DNA from: Dehalococcoidia bacterium
GTDB lineage: Bacteria; Chloroflexota; Dehalococcoidia; GIF9; UBA5629
Assembly (NCBI GenBank): GCA_041653995.1
Contig: JBAZEK010000029.1
Location: forward strand, 1-5,773
Length of the DNA: 5,773 bases
Direction: 5' to 3'
A model generated the notes under the pieces. The model saw only the letters and a program-made list of their open reading frames with translations, searched no databases and was not told the origin of the DNA. Positions 1 to 5,643 of the stretch are shown in pieces. The translations under genes and the position numbers were made by a program. How positions within the stretch are numbered: position 1 is the first letter of the stretch; each line of letters opens with the position of its first letter.

Positions 1-595
1 CTTCCGCATCGTACCTGAGCATGATTTCGTTCCTGGTGAGAAATGAGAAATCCAGACCGATGTACGCTATCGGATTCGCCCCCCAATGACCGCACATCGT
101 GTAGGCGAAGGTGCCGACATTGGACCCGATGGACACGGGCATCAGGCCCGTTTCATGCGATACCCGGTGGTGCAGACCCGTGGAGGTCACGGCATTGATG
201 AACCGAATACTTCCTTTCCAATCAGAATAAGTATCTGGATGCACACCGCACGGCACCACAAGTTCTGCGAGGCTGCCATTGAACGGTTCAATCCAATTAA
301 CAACATCCGTTGGTTCTGAATTGAGGGCGAATATCAGGTCGGGCGTGATTCCTAACTTGGCCAGCCTGGGGCATACCTTGTCACACACGGCTATGTTGTA
401 CAGATACGATGAGATGTCGTTGATGTTCTTCTCCAAGGACGGCCCTGCCCCGATGACCAACACGGGGTCTCCATTCACCGCAGGGCTGTCCTGCAAGCTC
501 TTCTTTATCTCGGGCTTGTTGCGGACATAGTTCTGCTCCCAGATTTCCCCGAGAATTTCCGCCACTTGCAGAGAGCGTTGTTCTCTAAGGAGCAT
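1..595 (-). CDS. MptE-like/DUF115 (PF01973) family protein, paralogue A, partial (C-terminus beyond the window)
   Basis: The 198 visible residues carry the N-terminal half to two thirds of an MptE-like domain. GAGPSLEKN lies at about residues 49-57, the CDK...GITPD stretch follows at 71-86, HPDTYSDWKG is at 119-128, the glycine-rich GSNVGTF is at 157-163, and IGLDFSF is at 179-185. The family is known for archaeal 6-hydroxymethylpterin diphosphokinase and for the central domain of Maf flagellin glycosyltransferases, so a nucleotide or nucleotide-sugar binding role is likely; the actual substrate is unknown. The ATG start is preceded by GGAGGGAG about 7 bases upstream, and the gene overlaps the end of paralogue B by 11 bases, suggesting translational coupling. 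It is closest in motif wording to paralogue B (shared NKPxI, SLEKNI, HPDT[YF]xxWKGxIxF[IV]N). All expected core motifs are intact. The reading frame stays open to the left edge of the window, so the stop is not seen. Confidence 0.85.
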   Translation of the reverse strand, partial: MLLREQRSLQVAEILGEIWEQNYVRNKPEIKKSLQDSPAVNGDPVLVIGAGPSLEKNINDISSYLYNIAVCDKVCPRLAKLGITPDLIFALNSEPTDVVNWIEPFNGSLAELVVPCGVHPDTYSDWKGSIRFINAVTSTGLHHRVSHETGLMPVSIGSNVGTFAYTMCGHWGANPIAYIGLDFSFLTRNEIMLRYDAE

Positions 596-1418
596 GCCAC
601 TCCCTCCAAAGGGCGAACGGTACATGCTCTACGAGATTCGCTTCATACAGTATCCCGCCTTCGGAACAGTTCACCACCCGGAACTCATCGGCCCACTCGA
701 AGCAGAAGTCCATGAACTCCCTGCGGGCGTCAAGCCAATCCAGGACCGTGTATGTGTAGTTCCCGGTGACATCCATCATCTTGATGGAATGATTGTTGTG
801 CGTGGCCGCCAACGCCTCTCCCTCGGTTTGGTACGAATAGTTCATCCCCAACAGGACCGCAATCTTGGCGTTGAGCGTATATGCGGTTATGAGGGAGAAA
901 TACCCAGAATTGCATCCTCTGATGGTCGGTATCAGTCCGGTTTCCCGCTGCACCAATTCGTACAGTTCTTGACATGTGTTCTGCGGGTTAACGAAGGCTA
1001 TCGGGCCCTTCCAGGTCTTGAAGGTGTCCGGGTGGGCTGTAACAGGGGCCACTAACCAAATCCCTTCGCTATCAACATCAAGCCATTGAGATACTTCCGT
1101 GGCCGCCGTGTTCAGCGCACATACTGCGAGTGGCTTGATGTGTTCCATCACCCTCTTCAACGCCTTGTCCGTGGATATGACAGGGACCTTGCATCCCTTG
1201 AGCAGATGGATGTTCTTCTCCAACGACCATCCCGCCCCTACTATAATTGCACTCTCGATGAGCGGCATGTTAATCAACCCACCATGCTTCTCGATGAGCG
1301 GTTTGTTGGCGTAGTAGTTCTCGAACCATTGGTTCCTCAACCTGATGTCCACCAGGCCGTCCAATTCCTTCCGCAGCTTCCTGCTGTATGGGTTAAATCG
1401 TGTGTGTCCATTCGACAT
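585..1418 (-). CDS. MptE-like/DUF115 family protein, paralogue B, with altered core motifs
   Basis: This 277-residue protein has the same layout as its neighbours: a basic N-terminal helix region (1-55), the Rossmann-like loop GAGWSLEKN at 61-69, HPDTFKTWKG at 129-138, the glycine-rich RGCNSGYFS at 167-175, GMNYSY at 191-196 and the C-terminal VVNCSEGG at 248-255. It belongs to the MptE-like family (PF01973) and pairs with paralogue A. Several positions differ from the other three copies: the proline of GPSL is tryptophan, the PD that ends the second strand region is PL (IKPLAVCALN), the NVG loop is NSG, and the acidic residue after GL/GY in the later motif is asparagine. It may therefore have different chemistry, or be a non-catalytic partner. 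The start overlaps the end of paralogue C by 26 bases, with a modest Shine-Dalgarno (GGTGAAGGA) just upstream. The last codons overlap the start of paralogue A. Confidence 0.85.
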   Translation of the reverse strand: MSNGHTRFNPYSRKLRKELDGLVDIRLRNQWFENYYANKPLIEKHGGLINMPLIESAIIVGAGWSLEKNIHLLKGCKVPVISTDKALKRVMEHIKPLAVCALNTAATEVSQWLDVDSEGIWLVAPVTAHPDTFKTWKGPIAFVNPQNTCQELYELVQRETGLIPTIRGCNSGYFSLITAYTLNAKIAVLLGMNYSYQTEGEALAATHNNHSIKMMDVTGNYTYTVLDWLDARREFMDFCFEWADEFRVVNCSEGGILYEANLVEHVPFALWREWHAP

Positions 1419-2283
1419 ATTCCTTCACCTTCATCTGCTTGAAAACATTGATGTGCCGCATGAGCGGCGATTCCGACAGGTTCACCGCCTTCCTCGGGCT
1501 CTTGGGGTCGTTGCCATGCCACATCAGGGCGGTGTTGGCAAGGCATTGCGAATAGGCCAGGAAGTAGAACGGTATCGCCACCACCTTGTTGATGTCCGGG
1601 AAATACAGATATTCCCGGTCCTTGGCCTGCTCTTGCGTCCATTCCGGGTTCAATTCCTCGCACAGGTCGTATCCGAGCAAGCCGATGACCTCATAGCCCC
1701 GGTCCCTGGCGAACATGAACGCCATCGTTCCTACGTTTCCGCCATGCGAAAGCTCGGGGCAAGTGTTCATCCACTTCCAGACGGTCGTTACGTCCATATC
1801 CCCATCGAGGCCCACGGTCGGGTTGAACATGTAGAATTGATTGGGATGTCCCTTCGAATGTTCGTTGATTATCTCCACCGTGGCCGGAAATGCTGTGGTC
1901 GATATGAGGAACTTCGTCTGGACCCACGGGCGATTCTTTAAGAAACGGAACTGCTCCTCTGATATGGCATTGCTGTCAAGCAATAGGCACCAATCCGGCA
2001 CCACATCCAGGTTGATGAAACGCTTGAATACCTTGTTGCACATGATGATGTCCCCAGGATAGTTCTTGAGCGACAGTATGTCCTCGTCGGTCAAGGATGG
2101 TCCTGCGGCCACCACGATGCAATGCTTCGTCCTGGCACTACCCTGTTTATAATCCATAGAGGTCGTGGCGACCTCCAAGTTCTTCGCCACATTACGGCAC
2201 CAACCAGGAAGCAACTCCTTGATGACATCCCGATTCCAATCGTCAAACTTCTTCAACAGTTCGGTCGTTCTTTGTTCTGACAT
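1393..2283 (-). CDS. MptE-like/DUF115 family protein, paralogue C
   Basis: This 296-residue protein has a complete MptE-like core: CIVVAAGPSL at 55-64, VVPDWCLLLD at 94-103, the glycine-rich loop GGNVGT at 181-186, IGLLGYDLCEE at 200-210 and AVNLSE at 266-271. It ends in a short lysine-rich tail. The GPSL loop and the PD...D motif are the features by which the PF01973 family is recognised; members are diphosphokinases or glycosyltransferases, so the reaction is inferred only at the level of nucleotide or activated-sugar chemistry. It pairs with paralogue D, sharing an acidic ELxxxWTxEQA segment (about 210-220 here) followed by AIPxxF that is not seen in B. The ATG is preceded by GGAGGA at a 6-base spacing, and the start lies 31 bases inside the end of paralogue D, so the two are probably translationally coupled. 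No signal peptide or membrane segment is visible, so the protein should be cytoplasmic. Confidence 0.88.
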   Translation of the reverse strand: MSEQRTTELLKKFDDWNRDVIKELLPGWCRNVAKNLEVATTSMDYKQGSARTKHCIVVAAGPSLTDEDILSLKNYPGDIIMCNKVFKRFINLDVVPDWCLLLDSNAISEEQFRFLKNRPWVQTKFLISTTAFPATVEIINEHSKGHPNQFYMFNPTVGLDGDMDVTTVWKWMNTCPELSHGGNVGTMAFMFARDRGYEVIGLLGYDLCEELNPEWTQEQAKDREYLYFPDINKVVAIPFYFLAYSQCLANTALMWHGNDPKSPRKAVNLSESPLMRHINVFKQMKVKEYVEWTHTI

Positions 2284-3242
2284 GCGAAATCCTCCATGCT
2301 CATGTGCGGCAACAGCCTTCTAGCGTACACAGGCCCGAATTTGGACAGGTTATAGACCCTTCCCTTGCCCTTGGAATTGCAGAGCTTCACCAGGGTGTCC
2401 AAGGTGATTTGGAACGAAGGCGGTATAGCATAGAGCATATCGCTCTCCGGGGCGTACTCGATGCGGTATCCTAACGCCTGTTCATTGGTCCAATCCTTTT
2501 TCAGTTCAAGGCAATGCTCCAACCCGATGATGCCAACGGGCCCAGTGGTCATTTCCAGAGCCATCAGCAGGGCGAACACGCCTACATCCCCTCCGGTGTC
2601 TATGACCGGAAGCCCGGTCATCCTCTCCATGAACTGATTGATGTTCTCTACCTGCTCTTCCGGGACGGCTGGATTGAACCAATGTTGATGGGTTCGCCTG
2701 CTGACGTGGGCGATTTCCCAGAACACCCCAGGGTCTATCGTGGTCGGTATGATGAAATCGCTCTTCAATCGACCTTCCTGTCCCAGGTACTCGGACACGG
2801 CTTTCGTGTTGATGGTCCCTTTTATTTCAGGCGTAGAGTGGAGCACCACAACGACATCCGGTTCTATCCCGCTCCTTATCAAGAACTCCAAGGACTTATT
2901 GGTGCAGACCGTGAAGATGTCCTTGTCATGCAGGCGCATGTAATTGGTCACGGCGGATGGCCCCGCCCCTATGACCAAGACCTTCTTATCGGTGCGAGGT
3001 GTCTTGAACCCCACCTTGTTGGCCATAAAATATGGTAGGTTGTTTCGAAAATTATCTATCCAGGTATCTAACGAGTGTTCTATCGTAAAGGCGTTCTGGG
3101 ATAGATGATGGCAATACTGCGCCTCGTTCAACAGCAGGCTTCTCATGGGCATCGAGCCCATTTCCCCATCAGTACACGCTTTCTGCACCAAATCGTGCAG
3201 TTCACGCCGATAGGATTTGCTACGCTGGCTATCTGATTCCAT
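2253..3242 (-). CDS. MptE-like/DUF115 family protein, paralogue D, first gene of the cassette
   Basis: This 329-residue protein is the longest copy. A helical N-terminal extension of about 85 residues precedes VLVIGAGPSA (88-97), then IEPDVVVVLH (126-135), the glycine-rich GGDVGV (217-222), IGLEHCLELKKDW (239-251) and VYNLS (296-300). These are the MptE-like (PF01973) landmarks in the same order as in its three neighbours. It differs from the others in having alanine for leucine in GPSL and glutamate for aspartate in GLD. I chose the ATG at 3242 because a perfect GGAGG (minus strand, 3256-3252) sits 9 bases upstream. The frame could be extended to a TTG at 3260, but that codon precedes and would translate the ribosome binding site. 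The gene follows a 74-base spacer with a TATA-like box and is followed directly by overlapping paralogue C. Closest relative here is C, through the WTxEQA and AIPxxF segments. The substrate is not deducible. Confidence 0.87.
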   Translation of the reverse strand: MESDSQRSKSYRRELHDLVQKACTDGEMGSMPMRSLLLNEAQYCHHLSQNAFTIEHSLDTWIDNFRNNLPYFMANKVGFKTPRTDKKVLVIGAGPSAVTNYMRLHDKDIFTVCTNKSLEFLIRSGIEPDVVVVLHSTPEIKGTINTKAVSEYLGQEGRLKSDFIIPTTIDPGVFWEIAHVSRRTHQHWFNPAVPEEQVENINQFMERMTGLPVIDTGGDVGVFALLMALEMTTGPVGIIGLEHCLELKKDWTNEQALGYRIEYAPESDMLYAIPPSFQITLDTLVKLCNSKGKGRVYNLSKFGPVYARRLLPHMSMEDFACQNKERPNC

Positions 3243-3251
3243 TTGTCCAGA

Positions 3252-3256
3252 CCTCC
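3252..3256 (-). promoter_or_regulatory. Shine-Dalgarno site that sets the start of paralogue D
   Basis: The minus strand reads GGAGG here, 9 bases before the ATG at 3242. It makes that ATG the likely start rather than the in-frame TTG at 3260, which lies upstream of the site. Confidence 0.7.
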
Positions 3257-3281
3257 GCAAGTGGAGTGCTTGACCAATGTA

Positions 3282-3302
3282 TGCGGTGTGCGGTATAAAA
3301 AA
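3282..3302 (-). promoter_or_regulatory. TATA-like T-rich element with a small direct repeat before the MptE-like cassette
   Basis: In the 74-base spacer between the ferritin-like gene and paralogue D, the minus strand reads TTTTTTATA (3302-3294) followed by two copies of ACCGCA separated by one base (3294-3282). If it is an archaeal TATA box, transcription would begin about 25 bases downstream and give a leader of roughly 30 bases carrying the GGAGG site, which is a sensible geometry. The T-run could instead help to end transcription of the upstream block, since it follows the ferritin-like stop codon by about 14 bases; no hairpin precedes it. The repeat would be placed near the expected initiation zone and could be an operator. 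This is judged by sequence appearance and position only. Confidence 0.35.
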
Positions 3303-3316
3303 CTAGGGGAAGGGGT

Positions 3317-3558
3317 TTAATCGCCGCAGACCATTCCTTTCAGCCATCGGAGCATGTCTGCATGATGCTCCTCATCCCGTGCTGCGTTCCCGAGAACATG
3401 TTGGAGGTCCATGTCCTTACCGGCTGCCCGGTCACGTTCCTCATCGGTCATGTCATCGGTGTAAAAGGTGAACCTGGACATTTCCCGATATTGCTCTGCG
3501 CCTTCGGCCTCGTCCTTTATGGCTAGTCGATGAGCTTGCAGAACTCGGCCTTGTCCAT
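3317..3558 (-). pseudogene. Small ferritin-like (rubrerythrin-type two-helix) protein, reading frame broken by an apparent one-base deletion
   Basis: Reading leftwards from the ATG at 3558, which has AGGTGAG just upstream and lies 10 bases after the preceding stop, the frame gives MDKAEFCKLID and hits TAG at 3525-3523. In the -1 frame the protein continues without a break as LAIKDEAEGAEQYREM and so on to TAA at 3319-3317. Restoring one C (GACTAG to GACCTAG) gives an 80-residue protein. Its first helix (about 12-30) carries the E-x6-Y spacing of rubrerythrin-type ferritins (E17, Y24) and its second (about 57-75) the ExxH motif (E63, H66 in RDEEHHADML). Such domains bind an iron pair and act in iron storage or peroxide handling. 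With only two helices this one would need to dimerise to make a four-helix site. The part after the break has no ATG with a good ribosome binding site. It could be a real pseudogene, a sequencing error, or, less likely, a frameshifted product. Confidence 0.6.
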
Positions 3559-3568
3559 TTGCTCACCT

Positions 3569-3973
3569 TCAAGCGGCGTCCTCATCCGGGTCCAGTTCCC
3601 CACCGAGGGCTATGCCCAGGGAGGTGGCGAAGGTGTTCAACTGCAAGTACGGGTCGTCATCGAACACGATGCCCTTGATGTCGGTAAGTTCCTTGGATGC
3701 AGCGCTGCCAAGTGCGAACTGCATCTTGGTGTAGCTCAAGCCGCTTCCGTTGGTCAGCGTGACCGTCACGGGGCCAGCGGAAGTATTGTTCACAACGACC
3801 GTCCGCAGCTTGAACTTCTTTCCAGCGGGAACAGTTCCGATAGCACTAGATGCGTCCGTGGCCGCCGACAGGTAGAAGCTGTACTCGTTGTTGGGATGGA
3901 AGTAGAACTTCCCATCATGCCCACGCTCCTGCCGCCTTACCACGATGATTTCCGGGGAATCATTTTCTGCCAT
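3569..3973 (-). CDS. Small beta-rich protein, probable virion surface or decoration component
   Basis: This 134-residue protein is not recognised as a named family. After a charged N-terminal segment (1-25) it runs as alternating hydrophobic strands. TVPAGKKFKLRTVVVNN at about 47-63 is followed by a short polar turn and VTVTLTNGSG; the C-terminus is acidic (LDPDEDAA). The pattern of a P-A-G-K turn, a long strand ending in NN, and then a T/V-rich strand is common in small jelly-roll or Ig-like proteins of phage particles, which is why I infer a structural role; it is not proof. The ATG is preceded by GAGGAGGG, which lies against the stop codon of the 198-codon gene upstream (13-base gap), so translation of the two is likely coupled. 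No cysteine, signal peptide or membrane segment is present. The ferritin-like gene follows after 10 bases. Confidence 0.75.
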   Translation of the reverse strand: MAENDSPEIIVVRRQERGHDGKFYFHPNNEYSFYLSAATDASSAIGTVPAGKKFKLRTVVVNNTSAGPVTVTLTNGSGLSYTKMQFALGSAASKELTDIKGIVFDDDPYLQLNTFATSLGIALGGELDPDEDAA

Positions 3974-3986
3974 GTGTCATCCCTCC

Positions 3987-4583
3987 TCACTCGTCGATGC
4001 CGAAGGCGGTGATACGCCTGTGCGGTATGCGGTTCTCAAGCACTGCTAGCTTCAGGTCCTCAAGCCGCTGCCTGCTGACGTGCAGGAATGGCACGGAATC
4101 CTTAGCCAGTTCGTACATCAGAAGCTTCTTTCCCCTGAAGGACATCTTCGGAGTGATGCTGAACCCCCAGGGGTTATAGACCTGGAACGCTGGACGCTCG
4201 TTGTACCGCAGGTACAGTTCGAACCTGGGGTCGTGGAACGGGGAGGTCCTTTCATCGAAGTACCCCACAAATGGCGAGGTCGTGGTCGGCCTGCGCTGCT
4301 TGTACGGGGTCCTCCGTATGGACCCGGCAAGCAGTTCGGTGTAGATGGTGCCTACATCGACCCCCGCCCGAATCTGATACATTATTCGGGCAGGTCCGTT
4401 GGTCTGCTTCGGTTCCAGGTTCTCGACCTGCTCCGCCTGACCGATGGTCCCGGTGGTGATGGCCGTCTGGAAGGTGTAGTCGTAAATCAAGTCCTCGGTC
4501 CTCTGGACCATGTATGTCTTGGGCTCGTCGTTGGCATCAAGAATAGCAACGAGGTCGCCCTCCTGGAATGTCGGTTTCATCAT
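3987..4583 (-). CDS. Unrecognised protein in the structural gene block
   Basis: This 198-residue protein has a beta-rich first half. FQEGDLVAILDANDEP at about 6-21 could be a small barrel-type fold. A basic, proline- and threonine-rich linker (RRTPYKQRRPTTTSP, about 89-103) follows, and then an aromatic-rich second half with FELYLRYNERPAFQVYNPWGF (about 120-140) and SFRGKKLLMYEL. It ends in a helical, arginine-rich segment. I do not know a family for it. Gene neighbourhood and composition suggest a virion component, perhaps one that contacts another structural protein through the aromatic segment. Two adjacent ATG codons are possible starts: AGGAGG lies only 4 bases before the first (4583) and 7 bases before the second (4580), so the second may be the one used. 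Upstream is a 59-base spacer with tandem repeats; downstream is the 134-codon gene after 13 bases. Confidence 0.78.
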   Translation of the reverse strand: MMKPTFQEGDLVAILDANDEPKTYMVQRTEDLIYDYTFQTAITTGTIGQAEQVENLEPKQTNGPARIMYQIRAGVDVGTIYTELLAGSIRRTPYKQRRPTTTSPFVGYFDERTSPFHDPRFELYLRYNERPAFQVYNPWGFSITPKMSFRGKKLLMYELAKDSVPFLHVSRQRLEDLKLAVLENRIPHRRITAFGIDE

Positions 4584-4587
4584 ATCG

Positions 4588-4593
4588 CCTCCT
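4588..4593 (-). promoter_or_regulatory. Shine-Dalgarno site at a double ATG start
   Basis: The minus strand reads AGGAGG, 4 bases before one ATG (4583) and 7 bases before the next (4580). The usual spacing favours the inner ATG, which would shorten the protein by one residue. Confidence 0.65.
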
Positions 4594-4621
4594 GTTAGAG
4601 AGAGTTAAAGAGGTTAAAGGG
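4594..4621. repeat. Three imperfect tandem repeats of about 9 bases in the longest spacer of the structural block
   Basis: On the plus strand the units are GTTAGAGAGA, GTTAAAGAG and GTTAAAGGG, head to tail, followed by more purine-rich sequence; the minus strand (the coding sense) is a pyrimidine-rich tract ending in AACAGGAGG. It lies between the stop of the 104-codon gene and the ribosome binding site of the 198-codon gene. It could be an operator, a polypyrimidine termination signal or a leader element controlling translation of the next gene. It has no visible hairpin. Confidence 0.5.
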
Positions 4622-4642
4622 AAGAGGTTTGGTTTGCGTTTC

Positions 4643-4957
4643 TCAGTAGCCGTACATCGAGTACATCAGCGTCCCGGTCTTGAACGGCCCTGCCGTCAGC
4701 CTGCCGACGACGACAATCCGGTCCAGGCATTGCGTTATCTGATTGATAACGAAATACGGCTGGACGCCGACGAGTGCCGTCTTGGTTCCCAGAGGAATCT
4801 CGGCGGGGGTCAGGTTGCCAGCGACGAACTTGTGGAACCCGACCGTAATCCGGGCGGACTTGGCCGCAGCGGTTGGGAAGGTGAAGCTCCCCACCTGCTG
4901 TACCAAGCGGTGCCCGGAAGTGGCCTGGTGTTCGACGCAATAGGTAGTGTGTGCCAT
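4643..4957 (-). CDS. Small beta-rich protein of the structural block
   Basis: This 104-residue protein is not recognised. It is made of alternating short strands (VGSFTFP, SARITVGFHKFVAG, TALVGVQPYFVI, DRIVVVGRLTAG) joined by polar turns, and ends in the aromatic string MYSMYGY. It has two cysteines (C7 and C77), no membrane helix and no signal peptide. The small, even, beta-strand build and its position between two other structural-like genes suggest a minor capsid, decoration or tail component. This rests on composition and context, not on a known motif. A GGGGGTG sequence lies about 8 bases before the ATG, and the gene starts 17 bases after the stop of the 218-codon gene. A 59-base repeat-bearing spacer follows its stop. 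Confidence 0.75.
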   Translation of the reverse strand: MAHTTYCVEHQATSGHRLVQQVGSFTFPTAAAKSARITVGFHKFVAGNLTPAEIPLGTKTALVGVQPYFVINQITQCLDRIVVVGRLTAGPFKTGTLMYSMYGY

Positions 4958-4974
4958 TTACATCACACCCCCGT

Positions 4975-5631
4975 TCAGCTCACGACCCTTTCCTTGGCAA
5001 TCAGCTTCGACTTCGGGGCGAAGAGATAGCCCATCAGACCGGCTTCCTCCGTGACGGCGGTGGTCAGCGACTTGGTGGACGCCATGATAGCGAACTGACT
5101 CCTCGGCTCGACGATTATCGGCTTGGGGAAGATGAAGTATGGCTCCTTCTTCACCCTCATCGGCTCGATGGTCCAGATAGGCAGCTTCTCGCTACCGGGC
5201 TGGATGAACAGTTCCAGGGTATTCGGCACCGGCTCAAGGTTGAAATACCCGTAGATGAGAATCAACTCATCACTACCCAGGCTGAAGGAGTCAATGAACG
5301 TGTCCTCAGCGGACCAGTTCACGGACGCCGAGGTTCCATCGGCCCACCTCCACCTGTTGTTGTTGATGTCCACATGGACCGGGCGGAGCGGGACCATCCC
5401 GAACTCGTTGCTCTCCGGGGTCCATCCTCCGAACGCCTGCTGGAACTTCTCCTCGCCAATCGCAACGCATTTCAGGATTCCGGCGATGATGCGTCCTGCA
5501 ACGGACGGGTCGCCGTAGCTCTTCAGGTCGTTGTAGAAGTACGGGAGCAGTTCGCTCACATTCTTCGGGGTCTGTGCGTATCTCCACTTGAAGCCCGAGG
5601 TGTTTATCGGGTCCCATACGGGGTTAGACAT
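4975..5631 (-). CDS. Unrecognised structural-type protein, candidate major or minor virion protein
   Basis: This 218-residue protein begins with a helical region (about 22-68, including LLPYFYNDL and AGRIIAGILKCVAIGEEKFQQAF). It then changes to a beta-rich remainder: a tryptophan-rich stretch NNNRWRWADG (90-99), ELILIYGYF (122-130), LELFIQPGSEKLPIWTIEP (139-157), YFIFPKPIIVEPRSQFAIMAS (165-185) and LMGYLFAPKSKL (199-210). There are no enzyme-like motifs. The size, the strand pattern and the cluster of small neighbours make a coat or surface protein plausible, but I cannot match it to a known capsid fold. The start is supported by AGGGGGT 8 bases upstream. An ATG inside that gap runs into a stop after four codons and is not the start. 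It follows the partial upstream gene after a 12-base gap. Confidence 0.78.
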   Translation of the reverse strand: MSNPVWDPINTSGFKWRYAQTPKNVSELLPYFYNDLKSYGDPSVAGRIIAGILKCVAIGEEKFQQAFGGWTPESNEFGMVPLRPVHVDINNNRWRWADGTSASVNWSAEDTFIDSFSLGSDELILIYGYFNLEPVPNTLELFIQPGSEKLPIWTIEPMRVKKEPYFIFPKPIIVEPRSQFAIMASTKSLTTAVTEEAGLMGYLFAPKSKLIAKERVVS

Positions 5632-5643
5632 TTTTCATACCCC

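Noticed and set aside
1345..1941. Plus-strand open frame of 198 codons
   Set aside because: It lies opposite paralogue C, which has clear family motifs and a good ribosome binding site. The plus-strand product shows no recognisable motif.
2514..3038. Plus-strand open frame of 174 codons
   Set aside because: It is fully antisense to paralogue D, which has the GAGPSA core. It has no convincing ribosome binding site or family features.
1..3242. Literal methanopterin (6-hydroxymethylpterin) biosynthesis role for the four paralogues
   Set aside because: The family name comes from one cellular enzyme. Four divergent copies in a virus-like locus without other pterin genes make that role unlikely, although it cannot be ruled out from sequence.
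3243..3260. TTG start extending paralogue D by six codons
   Set aside because: The extension would translate through the GGAGG site that serves the ATG at 3242, and there is no better site upstream of the TTG.
3300..3316. Intrinsic (hairpin plus T-run) terminator after the ferritin-like gene
   Set aside because: The minus strand has CCCCTTCCCC and then a T-run, but there is no complementary G-rich arm, so no hairpin can form. A T-run alone could only be an archaeal-style signal.
3520..3530. Programmed -1 frameshift in the ferritin-like gene
   Set aside because: No slippery heptamer of the X-XXY-YYZ type is at the junction and no clear stimulatory stem follows. A one-base deletion or sequencing error explains the data more simply.
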